DNA of 30,614 nt from UBA11612 sp963976395 (GTDB lineage Bacteria; Pseudomonadota; Alphaproteobacteria; Rhodospirillales; Rhodospirillaceae). Of the stretch, positions 9,017-16,711 are shown one piece after another. A model generated the notes under the pieces. It was not told where the DNA came from and did not search any database. It saw only the letters and a program-made list of their open reading frames with translations. Every line of letters starts with the position of its first letter. The stretch's first letter is position 1. The DNA lies in the NCBI GenBank assembly GCA_963976395.1, contig CAXBLG010000036.1, forward strand, positions 1 through 30,614, read 5' to 3'. The position numbers and the translations under genes were made by a program.

Positions 9017-9363
9017 GGAAGCCTTGCGTAAATTATAGAGGCTGGTGGACTGCTTCAACACGCGATGTCACCGACTTTGTTTAACTCGATTGAATGATCA
9101 CCCAGATTCGGCGCGCATCGAACAGCCTAGCGTAGGTGTTGTGGCCGCATCGTATAGCTGCGCTGTGTTGACGCGCAATACTTACCGAAGAAAATGGTTA
9201 TATGACAGAAAGAGCGATTTAAATCGCGAGCTGCTTAGAAGTGATTGAAGGCTACAAAGTTGAATTCCGAAAAATTTATGCTTACACGGCTTTGTCGAGG
9301 CATTTTTTGCAAAATAATTGCTGATATGATTGTCTAAACACGAGGCCTTCTCAAATGCGGGCG
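9017..9363 (-). promoter_or_regulatory. Upstream region of TBDR paralog 2: promoter candidate and perfect palindrome
   Basis: This 347-base gap has no supported gene. On the minus strand TTGCGC (9173-9178) and TATACG (9151-9156) are spaced 16 bases, a plausible sigma70-type promoter. The 18 bases 9148-9165 recur with two changes upstream of paralog 3 (11443-11460), again over the -10 element. Further upstream, 9214-9227 is a perfect 14-base palindrome, GCGATTTAAATCGC, a good operator candidate. No protein that binds it is encoded in the window. Confidence 0.4.
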
Positions 9364-11349
9364 TCAGAATTCTGCTGCTATTCGCAAGGTGTATCTGCGG
9401 GCAGGTAATGTTGAATACCGCCCGGATGCGCCGGCGACATTCCATGCGAATACATTGGTTGCATTCCGAACGTCAAACCGTACCGATGCTGAAGTATCGG
9501 AAACCTTGAAATTGTAGCGCGCACCCAGATCAACCGTAGTCACCGAGGAAATCCTCACAGTATTGAGTCGGTTTGCGTTGTGAGAGTCTTCGAAATTGAC
9601 TCTTGCGTTCACCGAAAATCCGTTCCAAGCGGCGGGTCCATAGTCGGCATTAACCCGAAATAGCACAGGTATTTGCCCAGGCGGTACGCCGCCAATCAAA
9701 CCCAGATCCACTGGGGTTCCAGATACACGCGCTTGTAAGAGCACTGCGCCTGCCACAACCTTTAACCCATCCAATGGTTGGCCCGACAAGGAAACTTCGA
9801 CGCCGCGATGGCGAAGTGAGCCCACGCGCGCAAAAGTGTTCGATGTATTGCGGTCGAAGTATGGTTTTTTCACTTCAAAAACACCTGCGACTAAAGTGAT
9901 TTTGGGCGAGATTTTATATCGAACACCCGCATCAACTTGTTCGGTCAGGCTTGCTGCCAATGCTTCTCCGGGGTTGGCTGCGTTTTCAGGCGCGATTCCA
10001 GAGTCCTCTATGCCGCGAGTGTAGCTGGCATAAAAGGTCAGGCTATTACTGCCTTCTATCGCAAGGGTTCCATTGTAAAGCCATGGGTTCGCGCGGGTGG
10101 TGGTCAGAGTAGGGCCGAATTGATCGACTGTCCTTCGGTAAAATGCTTTTTGGACGCCTACACTAATTTCGCCGACCCCGCGCCACTCGCCGACGTAACT
10201 TATCCCCGCTGCGCCATAGCGTGTTTTATCCCGGCTTTGTGTTCCAAAATTAAAGCCGGTGGGTTTTGCGAACGGAATAGCAATGCCGATTGAAGTCGTC
10301 CCAAACGAAAGTGTGTCATCACCTCCGAACGTGCGCTTACCTGCCCGGCCTTTGGCCGACACGTGCAGTGTGTGACGTCGAGGTCCTTCTGCGAAAACGC
10401 CTGAGGCGCGCACTTCACCCGAATAAGATCCAAGCCATGGCGGTGGTCTTGAGCGGATACTTAGATCAGCCGTGCCATCAGGCTGTGTATTGGTGAAAAG
10501 AATAACAAAGTCGTTCTTTAGGGAATTCACCGATCGAAATAGACCGGCCTGCAGGCGCCAGTTTTTGAATACTAAACTACGGCCGATCAACCCGATGTTC
10601 GTCTGGACTCTCTTTCTACCGTGGTCAAAAACCGGACCGAAATAAATGCTCCTATCGACTTCCGGTGGTAAAAACGCCCCGCCCGTGAAAACATTGGACG
10701 GCGACTCTCCGGCAGCGGCATCACTGCGTTGCATGAATGAAATGATTTCCGTGTCATCACTCGGTGTCCAGTGCAGGAGGCCCGAAAAATCCACATAATG
10801 GAAATCACCGTGAAAATCTAACTCAGTATGGCCCCCCGCCGCGCTGAGCACCGCGCCTAACTTCTTGCTTACGACAGGCAACTCCAAATCGATTTGCCCG
10901 CCGTATGACGAATCATAAGGGCCATAATTCGAACTAGCACTGACAAGAGTTTTGCTTCCCGGCAGCCTGAGCCGGATATCGGCGATGCCGGTTGGGGCTG
11001 GAAACGGGTAGGACTGGGCACTCAAACCAACTCGCATGGTGGTGCTTTTGCTCACCTGGTTACTGAATCCAAATGTTCCCTGTTGATCGTAAAAAAGGCC
11101 TTCGATGCGCATATTACCGGCATCTTTGGGGCTGAATCCTCTCGCGTCGCTCGAACTATAAAGCCCGATGCTGTCGTCTCCCACTGATGTGCCGAAAGCG
11201 TCTTGGGCCGATGTCACGGCATTTTCCGAGGCGCGCTGGGCATGAGCGGGGAGTGAAATGAGCGCGAGTGTAAAGGCGAAAGCCGCGCAGCCCCCGGCTC
11301 GTAGTACACTCTCATGGGTTAATTTGAACTGGTCGATAATATTTTTCAC
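9364..11349 (-). CDS. TonB-dependent outer-membrane receptor (paralog 3)
   Basis: About 661 residues from a GTG at 11349. The open frame reaches a TTG at 11394, which would give 676 residues with a long polar leader. Neither start has a strong ribosome site. The signal peptide core (AAFAFTLALISLP) ends at AHA before QRASENAV. Plug motifs (DDSIGLYSS, ARGFSPKDAGNMRIEGLFYD, STTMRVGLSAQSYPFPAPTG) and a barrel ending IAAEF follow. It shares KRTFGGDDTLSFG, FNFGTQSRDK and VDQFGPTLTTTRANPW with paralog 4 and not with paralogs 2 or 5, defining a second subgroup. It is the first gene of the three-gene minus-strand TBDR tandem. Confidence 0.9.
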   Translation of the reverse strand: MKNIIDQFKLTHESVLRAGGCAAFAFTLALISLPAHAQRASENAVTSAQDAFGTSVGDDSIGLYSSSDARGFSPKDAGNMRIEGLFYDQQGTFGFSNQVSKSTTMRVGLSAQSYPFPAPTGIADIRLRLPGSKTLVSASSNYGPYDSSYGGQIDLELPVVSKKLGAVLSAAGGHTELDFHGDFHYVDFSGLLHWTPSDDTEIISFMQRSDAAAGESPSNVFTGGAFLPPEVDRSIYFGPVFDHGRKRVQTNIGLIGRSLVFKNWRLQAGLFRSVNSLKNDFVILFTNTQPDGTADLSIRSRPPPWLGSYSGEVRASGVFAEGPRRHTLHVSAKGRAGKRTFGGDDTLSFGTTSIGIAIPFAKPTGFNFGTQSRDKTRYGAAGISYVGEWRGVGEISVGVQKAFYRRTVDQFGPTLTTTRANPWLYNGTLAIEGSNSLTFYASYTRGIEDSGIAPENAANPGEALAASLTEQVDAGVRYKISPKITLVAGVFEVKKPYFDRNTSNTFARVGSLRHRGVEVSLSGQPLDGLKVVAGAVLLQARVSGTPVDLGLIGGVPPGQIPVLFRVNADYGPAAWNGFSVNARVNFEDSHNANRLNTVRISSVTTVDLGARYNFKVSDTSASVRFDVRNATNVFAWNVAGASGRYSTLPARRYTLRIAAEF

Positions 11350-11442
11350 GGGCACTACACTGTTTGTTTGAGGTCCGCCCGTACGTCGTATCAACTGATT
11401 TTGAGCGATCTATGGTGCGGCTAACTTAAGCAGTCATGGTCT

Positions 11443-11475
11443 CATCGTAAAGCTGTGCTGATACTCTCGAGTCAA
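11443..11475 (-). promoter_or_regulatory. Promoter candidate for TBDR paralog 3
   Basis: On the minus strand, TTGACT (11470-11475) and TTTACG (11446-11451) are spaced 18 bases. The -10 side lies in an 18-base stretch (11443-11460) that matches the corresponding site upstream of paralog 2 at 16 of 18 positions. Sharing between two paralog promoters supports function, but it may simply be residual homology from gene duplication. Confidence 0.35.
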
Positions 11476-11486
11476 TGCCACCAGAT

Positions 11487-12185
11487 CTATCCACTCGTTT
11501 TTTGCGCCGCGATCCACGCCAGCAGCCGCGCTGTTTTCTGGGCGGCTTCCATTTGGCTGTCTTGCAGCCATTTATCCATGCGGGTTTGCGACCAATCACT
11601 GGGCTTTGCGGTTTTCAACAAATCCGACTGATAGCGCTCGCTTTCTTCGGCGATATAGCCTTCAGCTTCTCCTGGCGTGATCCACTGGTCATCCCGCCAA
11701 AATCGGTAATCAATCGTGTCCCACGAGCAAACTAAACTCTCCAGACTATGGTTTATCTGCGCGTGCTTGAAGACGTGTGCTACGACATAAATCGGTGGCC
11801 GCGCCGGTTGCATGCTTTGATCAAACGACAAGGGAATGTCGGGCAAAGCGGCGCGGCGGCGTTGTACATTAGGGTAGAGAATAAAGGGACAAGCACTTAA
11901 CGAGTATTCTATGCACTCCTTGTGCGATGGGCCGTGATTGGTCTTCATCAAAATGGCAGACCGGGGGCCCGTCGCGAAAAAGAAATGCTGTCCTAGTTTA
12001 TCGCCGCAAATAAAACATTTCTGCTTAAGGGCGGCGTCTACCACTTTGGGATGATCGACTATCCTAAAATCCGGCACGCCATCGACATAGGCCACAAAAA
12101 AAGGAATGGGATATCCACGTTCGTCAACCGGTAGTCGGGCAATACGCTCGGGGCGATCAGGGAGTCCTTTGCGATACTCAAACAT
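11487..12185 (-). CDS. Conserved hypothetical protein with a Cys/His zinc-site motif
   Basis: 232 residues, cytoplasmic (no signal peptide). It opens LPDRPERIARLPVDERGYPIPFFVA, then CFICG (Cys57, Cys60) and, after about 27 residues, His88-x2-Cys91 with Cys99 (HKECIEYSLSACPFI). This C-x2-C...H-x2-C pattern is what a single structural zinc site would look like. I recall similar proteins of unknown function in diverse bacteria but no assigned role, so I give none. The C-terminal third is charged and helical (SERYQSDLLKTAKPSDW). It sits alone on the minus strand between receptor 3 and the monooxygenase. Its presence within a receptor array is unexplained. Confidence 0.7.
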   Translation of the reverse strand: MFEYRKGLPDRPERIARLPVDERGYPIPFFVAYVDGVPDFRIVDHPKVVDAALKQKCFICGDKLGQHFFFATGPRSAILMKTNHGPSHKECIEYSLSACPFILYPNVQRRRAALPDIPLSFDQSMQPARPPIYVVAHVFKHAQINHSLESLVCSWDTIDYRFWRDDQWITPGEAEGYIAEESERYQSDLLKTAKPSDWSQTRMDKWLQDSQMEAAQKTARLLAWIAAQKTSG

Positions 12186-12753
12186 GGTTTAGTCCTTTAG
12201 GTTCGACAGCGGCGGCGGAGTGGCATTTTAAGTCTCTTTACTGCGTTATGCGCAGGGTGTGCCTTCCGCAAAAGGTGGTGCCCGATAATGAGTCTTTGCT
12301 CATGCTTTTTTCAGTCAACCCGAAAAGAGTGTGATTGTAAGGCTGAGTGAGTTTTAATCTGTTTTTAGTGCGGTGTCGGGTCGGGTCAATGCAATATGTT
12401 TCCTCAAGTGCCTATATCAGTTTGATTCGACACTAATCTCTCCCTGTCATTGAAAAATCAAGAGCGTAAGAGATGGGCTGGATGTCCCTGCGTCCCCCTG
12501 CATTGATCATCATAGCCGAGTCTATCCATTGCGTAACGAGGAGTAGTGTATGGACAACGTCTGTCGGACGCTTGTGTCCCGACAACAATTACGCGTTATA
12601 ACAGGATGATTCATAGTTTTCTATTTTGGGTTAGAAATAGCGCGAAGGCAGATGAAGCTGTGGAAGAAATCCGGAGATGACTCGAGGTTGCCTGGGTTGA
12701 TCCGTCATGATCGACAACCGGATTCTTAATCTTATTAGAAAGAGCACACATCA
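12186..12753 (+). promoter_or_regulatory. 568-base gap upstream of the monooxygenase, with a possible leader ORF and hairpin
   Basis: No long ORF or RNA gene was recognised here. The clearest structure is a 19-codon frame, ATG 12550 to TGA 12609 (begins MDNVCRTLVS), with GAGGAG at 12538-12543, six bases from the ATG. Within it TGTCGGAC (12562-12569) pairs with GT-C-CCGACA (12576-12584), with one bulged C. Its position about 145 bases before the monooxygenase start would suit a leader peptide or an operator, but either reading is tentative. Confidence 0.3.
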
Positions 12754-14358
12754 ATGTTGGACGACTCCTTCGATGCAATCATTATCGGCGCCGGGTTTTC
12801 CGGGCTCTATCAGCTGTATTGCTTACGAGACAAATTGTCGCTGAATGTGCGCGTGCTTGAAGCCGCGCCGGAGGTGGGCGGCACGTGGTACTGGAATCGT
12901 TATCCCGGCGCGCGCTGCGATTCAGAGAGTCACTCATATTGTTATACGTTTTCTGAAGAGTTGACCCAGGAGTGGGAGTGGACCGAACGCTACCCGGCAC
13001 AAAAAGATGTGCTGCGCTATCTCAGGCACGTTGCGGACCGTTTCGACCTTAATCGTAATATATCGTTTAATTGTCGCGTTACCGGTGCCGACTATGACGA
13101 AGCGGCAAACCGCTGGCGGGTGAGGACCGAACTCGGAGAAGAACTTACGGCAGATTTTTTGATTACGGCGGTCGGGTGTTTGTCGGCTGCGAATGTCCCC
13201 GATATTCCAGGTCTCTCCACCTTCAAAGGAGAGCGCTACCACACGTCGAGATGGCCGCATGGAACCGTGGATTTTTCCGGGAAAAGAGTTGGGGTGATCG
13301 GTACGGGCTCAACGGGAATCCAGGTTGTGCCGGAGGTCGCAGCAGCTTGTGCTCACCTCACCGTTTTTCAACGCACTGCAAATTACAGCGTGCCGGCCAG
13401 GAACGCGCCTCTGACTTCAGAGCAGAAGCGGCATCACAAAGAAAATGCCGCGGAAATCCGCCGGCTTATGCATGCATCGACCAATGGGCACCCGTATTTG
13501 ATCTCCAATCGTTCGGCACTGGAGACATCGGCAGAGGATCGCGAAGCAATTTATGAAGCGGCGTGGGCGAAGGGCGGGCTTTATATACGTCCGACGTTTA
13601 AAGACCTGCTTACAAGCAAGGAGGCCAACGATACGGCGCGCGATTTCATCCTCCAAAAAATCCGGGCAGTGGTTAATGATCCCGTCACATCTTCAAAACT
13701 GACAAATATTGATCATCCATACGCCGCCAAACGACCGCCAATCGACACGGGCTATTTTGAGACGTTTAATCGCTCCACGGTCGAATTGGTGGATATTCGC
13801 GAAACACCGATTCTCGAAGTGATGCCGGGTGGCGTCCGCACTAGTGATGCAATCTACCCACTGGATATCATCATATTCGCGACCGGCTTTGACGCAATGA
13901 CGGGCTCGCTACTTCGCCTGAATATACGGGGCAGACAGGGTCTTCCCCTCACTAAGGCTTGGGAGGGCGGTCCGCGCACTTACCTCGGTCTCCAAATCGC
14001 GGACTTCCCGAATCTTTTCACCATCACAGGGCCGGGGAGCCCTTCTGTATTGTGCAATGTTCCGGTGCCAATCGAGCAACACGTGGAGTGGATCACCGAT
14101 TGCATTGCGCACATGCGCGCTAAAGGACTAACGCGTATAGAGCCAACGCCTGCAGCGGTGGACGATTGGGTCGGTCAGGTCAATGCCGCCGCCGCCGCCA
14201 CATTGCTGGCAGGGGTAAAGCACTCTTGGTATTTGGGGGCAAACGTACCGGGTAAACCGCGCGTGTTCATGCCCTACGCCGGAGGGATGGCGCGGTACCG
14301 AAAGATTTGTACGGACGTTGCCGCAGATGGATATCAGGGATTCGTGCTGGGCAGTTGA
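12754..14358 (+). CDS. Baeyer-Villiger-type flavin monooxygenase
   Basis: 534 residues, typical of class I (type I) single-component NADPH/FAD monooxygenases. The FAD-binding GAGFSG is at 12-17 near the N-terminus, and the NADPH-binding GTGSTG is at 183-188. Between them, residues 157-167 (FKGERYHTSRW) match the FxGxxxHxxxW Baeyer-Villiger fingerprint exactly. GGTWYWNRYPGARCD and the C-terminal ATGFDAMTG are also characteristic of cyclohexanone/phenylacetone monooxygenase relatives. These enzymes turn ketones into esters or lactones. The substrate is unknown. The ribosome site is weak (AGAAAGAG about 9 bases upstream). It is flanked by TBDR paralogs 3 and 4, which suggests work on an imported hydrophobic compound. 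The alpha/beta hydrolase at 223-1116 is too far away to be linked with confidence. Confidence 0.92.
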   Translation: MLDDSFDAIIIGAGFSGLYQLYCLRDKLSLNVRVLEAAPEVGGTWYWNRYPGARCDSESHSYCYTFSEELTQEWEWTERYPAQKDVLRYLRHVADRFDLNRNISFNCRVTGADYDEAANRWRVRTELGEELTADFLITAVGCLSAANVPDIPGLSTFKGERYHTSRWPHGTVDFSGKRVGVIGTGSTGIQVVPEVAAACAHLTVFQRTANYSVPARNAPLTSEQKRHHKENAAEIRRLMHASTNGHPYLISNRSALETSAEDREAIYEAAWAKGGLYIRPTFKDLLTSKEANDTARDFILQKIRAVVNDPVTSSKLTNIDHPYAAKRPPIDTGYFETFNRSTVELVDIRETPILEVMPGGVRTSDAIYPLDIIIFATGFDAMTGSLLRLNIRGRQGLPLTKAWEGGPRTYLGLQIADFPNLFTITGPGSPSVLCNVPVPIEQHVEWITDCIAHMRAKGLTRIEPTPAAVDDWVGQVNAAAAATLLAGVKHSWYLGANVPGKPRVFMPYAGGMARYRKICTDVAADGYQGFVLGS

Positions 14359-14408
14359 CCCTTCGCGAGCACTAACCAATATCACTATGCTAATAGGCCA
14401 GAGGCCGC

Positions 14409-16352
14409 TCAAAAATCTGCAGTCACGCGCGCGATGAACTGGCGGGGAGTCAAAGGCGTAAAGAGCTCTGATGCACCCGCGACCGTCCATCCGTTTGTAT
14501 TGGTTACATTCCGTACGTCAAACCGAATAGATGCGGATGCGTCTTGAATCTTGAAATTGTAACGCGCGCCCAAGTTGACCGTGGTCGCCGACGGTATCTT
14601 CGATGTATTAATCCGGTTTGCGAAGTGGGAGTCTTCAAAGTTGACTCGCCCATTCAACGAAAACCCACGCCAAGCTGCGGGGCCATAATCGGCACTAAGC
14701 CGGACTAATACAGGTGTTTGGCCGGGCGATACCTCTCCAACCAATCCTTGTGCCACCGCTGTGCCCTTGACGCGCGCTTTAAGAAGCACTGCGCCGCTCA
14801 CAATTTTTAGGTCTTCGATCGGCTCCCCGGACAGCGATACTTCGATGCCGCGGTGGGACAGAGCCCCAAGCCTTGTAAACACATTTGCGGTGTCGCGCGT
14901 GAAGAAAGGTTTTTTGACCTCGAATACGCCGGCAACCAAGGTAATCTTCGGCGTGATTTTGTAGCGAATGCCCGCATCGAGTTGCTCCGTCAAACTGGCT
15001 GCCAATGCCTCTCCAGGATTAGCAGCGCTTTCGGGCGCAATGCCTGAATCTTCCAGGCCTCGCGTGTAGCCGGCGTAAAAAGTCAAATTGGCACCGCCCT
15101 GTACGGCAATTGTTCCATTGTAAAGCCACGGGTTCGTGCGCGTGGTGGTCAGGGTGGGACCGAACTGATCAACGGTGCGGCGATAAAAAGACTTCTGCAC
15201 ACCCGCGCTGATTTCACCTACTCCAGCCCATTGGCCGACGTAAGTAATGCCGGTGGTTCCGTGGCGTATTTTGTCGCGGCTTTGCGGGCCGAAATTAAAA
15301 GCAGTGGGCTTTGCAATCTGTATACGAACACCGATCGGTGTGGGACCGAATGAGAGTGTATCGTCACCGCCGAAGGTGCGTTTGCCCGCGCGACCCTTAG
15401 CAGAAATATGAAACGTATGGCGACGCGGCCCTTCCGCGTAAACGCCCGAGGCGCGCACTTCGCCTGAAAACGATCCAAGGAATGTCGATGGTCTCGTACG
15501 AACATTTAGGTCGCCGATCCCATCGGGCTGTGTGTTGGAATAAAACATGAAGAAAAAATTATCGAGAGCATTCACTGACCGAAACAAACCGGCTTGCAGT
15601 CGCCAATTATCAAATACCAAAGTGCGGCCGATCAGTCCGATATTTGTCTGAGTGCGGTGTCTTCCTTGGTCAAAATCAGGTCCGAAAAAGTTGCCCCTGT
15701 CAATTTTGGGCGGCAAGAATGCGCCGCCCGTGATCACGCCAGGGGGCGTGCCCGTTCCGTTTTGAGGCACGCTTCTTTGATAAAATGTAATTATTTCCGT
15801 GGCGTCAGTCGGCGTCCAATGCAACAGACCTGAGAAATCCAGATATTCAAAACCTCCACCGAAATTCAAATCAGTATGACCGCCCGCTACGCCCAGCGTT
15901 GCACCCAACTTGTTACTTATAACAGGCAGTTCCAGATCGAGTTGCCCGCCGTAGGAGCCGTAGGCCCCGTAAAAAGTGCTGGCACTGACAAAGGTTTTAT
16001 CGCTCGGGAGTCTCAGGCGGACATCGGCGATCCCGGTTGGCGCGGGAGACGGGTAGGACTGCGCGCTTAGACCCACACGCATGGTTGTGCTTTTGACAAG
16101 CTGACCACCAAAGCCGAAACCATTTGTTTGCTGATCGAAAAACAAACCCTCAATGCGCATGTTTCCCGCATCTTGGGGACTGAATCCACGCGTTTCGGTC
16201 GAGCTATAAAGGCCAATGCTGTCGTCGCCAATGGTCGTGCCGAAGGCGTCCTGCGCCGAAGTGACAACATTTTCAGAGGCGCGCTGTGCATGCGCCGTAA
16301 TTGAAAATGTCGTTAGGGCAGCGGCAAAGGCAGCGCACTTTATAATTTGCAT
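14409..16352 (-). CDS. TonB-dependent outer-membrane receptor (paralog 4)
   Basis: 647 residues from the ATG at 16352, preceded by GAAGG about 7 bases away. A TTG at 16364 would add four residues. The signal peptide (MQIIKCAAFAAALTTFSI) is cut after AHA, before QRASENVV. The plug has ETRGFSPQDAGNMRIEGLFFD and STTMRVGLSAQSYPSPAPTG. The barrel ends VTADF. Closest to paralog 3 by KRTFGGDDTLSFG, FNFGPQSRDK and VDQFGPTLTTTRTNPW. The stop codon converges on the monooxygenase 50 bases away. It is divergent from frameshifted paralog 5, and the two share a 359-base intergenic region with two palindromes. Confidence 0.9.
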   Translation of the reverse strand: MQIIKCAAFAAALTTFSITAHAQRASENVVTSAQDAFGTTIGDDSIGLYSSTETRGFSPQDAGNMRIEGLFFDQQTNGFGFGGQLVKSTTMRVGLSAQSYPSPAPTGIADVRLRLPSDKTFVSASTFYGAYGSYGGQLDLELPVISNKLGATLGVAGGHTDLNFGGGFEYLDFSGLLHWTPTDATEIITFYQRSVPQNGTGTPPGVITGGAFLPPKIDRGNFFGPDFDQGRHRTQTNIGLIGRTLVFDNWRLQAGLFRSVNALDNFFFMFYSNTQPDGIGDLNVRTRPSTFLGSFSGEVRASGVYAEGPRRHTFHISAKGRAGKRTFGGDDTLSFGPTPIGVRIQIAKPTAFNFGPQSRDKIRHGTTGITYVGQWAGVGEISAGVQKSFYRRTVDQFGPTLTTTRTNPWLYNGTIAVQGGANLTFYAGYTRGLEDSGIAPESAANPGEALAASLTEQLDAGIRYKITPKITLVAGVFEVKKPFFTRDTANVFTRLGALSHRGIEVSLSGEPIEDLKIVSGAVLLKARVKGTAVAQGLVGEVSPGQTPVLVRLSADYGPAAWRGFSLNGRVNFEDSHFANRINTSKIPSATTVNLGARYNFKIQDASASIRFDVRNVTNTNGWTVAGASELFTPLTPRQFIARVTADF

Positions 16353-16711
16353 GAAAACCTTCAATTCTTCGTGGAGGGCTGATTTAAGGAGAGCGGCGCA
16401 TAATTAAGCGCCGTTTACATATTGAGGTGCGCAATGCGGAGCGGCCATGATAAAGGCGCTATGTCGTCTTACAACCCCCTTAACAATTGTTAGGGAGGGG
16501 GCTTGCGCCATGGCTGAGGGGACTAGGCCGTTTAGCCATCTCAAGGGAACGTTTGGGGAAGCTCTGAATTCCCTTATCGATTAAACTGGTGGATCGACCG
16601 TTTCCTTGCATAAAGAACGCATTTCCTTGAAAAGGTGAGGCTCCGTATTGCGTCCAGATTAAAGAATCTAGAATCTCCGCCTTGCTAACCATTGAATTTC
16701 GAAAGCGATCC
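16353..16711. promoter_or_regulatory. Divergent control region between TBDR paralogs 4 and 5
   Basis: This 359-base gap separates two divergent receptor genes and has no supported ORF. It holds two inverted repeats. At 16395-16412, GGCGC and GCGCC flank ATAATTAA, an 18-base near-perfect palindrome close to paralog 4. At 16481-16492, TAACAATTGTTA is a perfect 12-base palindrome, flanked by C-rich (16475-16480) and G-rich (16493-16501) arms that extend the pairing. Either could be a repressor operator serving one or both genes. I do not recognise a known regulator's site, such as a Fur box, in either. Confidence 0.45.

Noticed and set aside
12754..14358. Two-component partnership of the flavin reductase (25975-26613) with this monooxygenase
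   Set aside because: The enzyme has its own NADPH-binding GTGSTG motif and is of the self-sufficient type. The genes are 12 kb apart.
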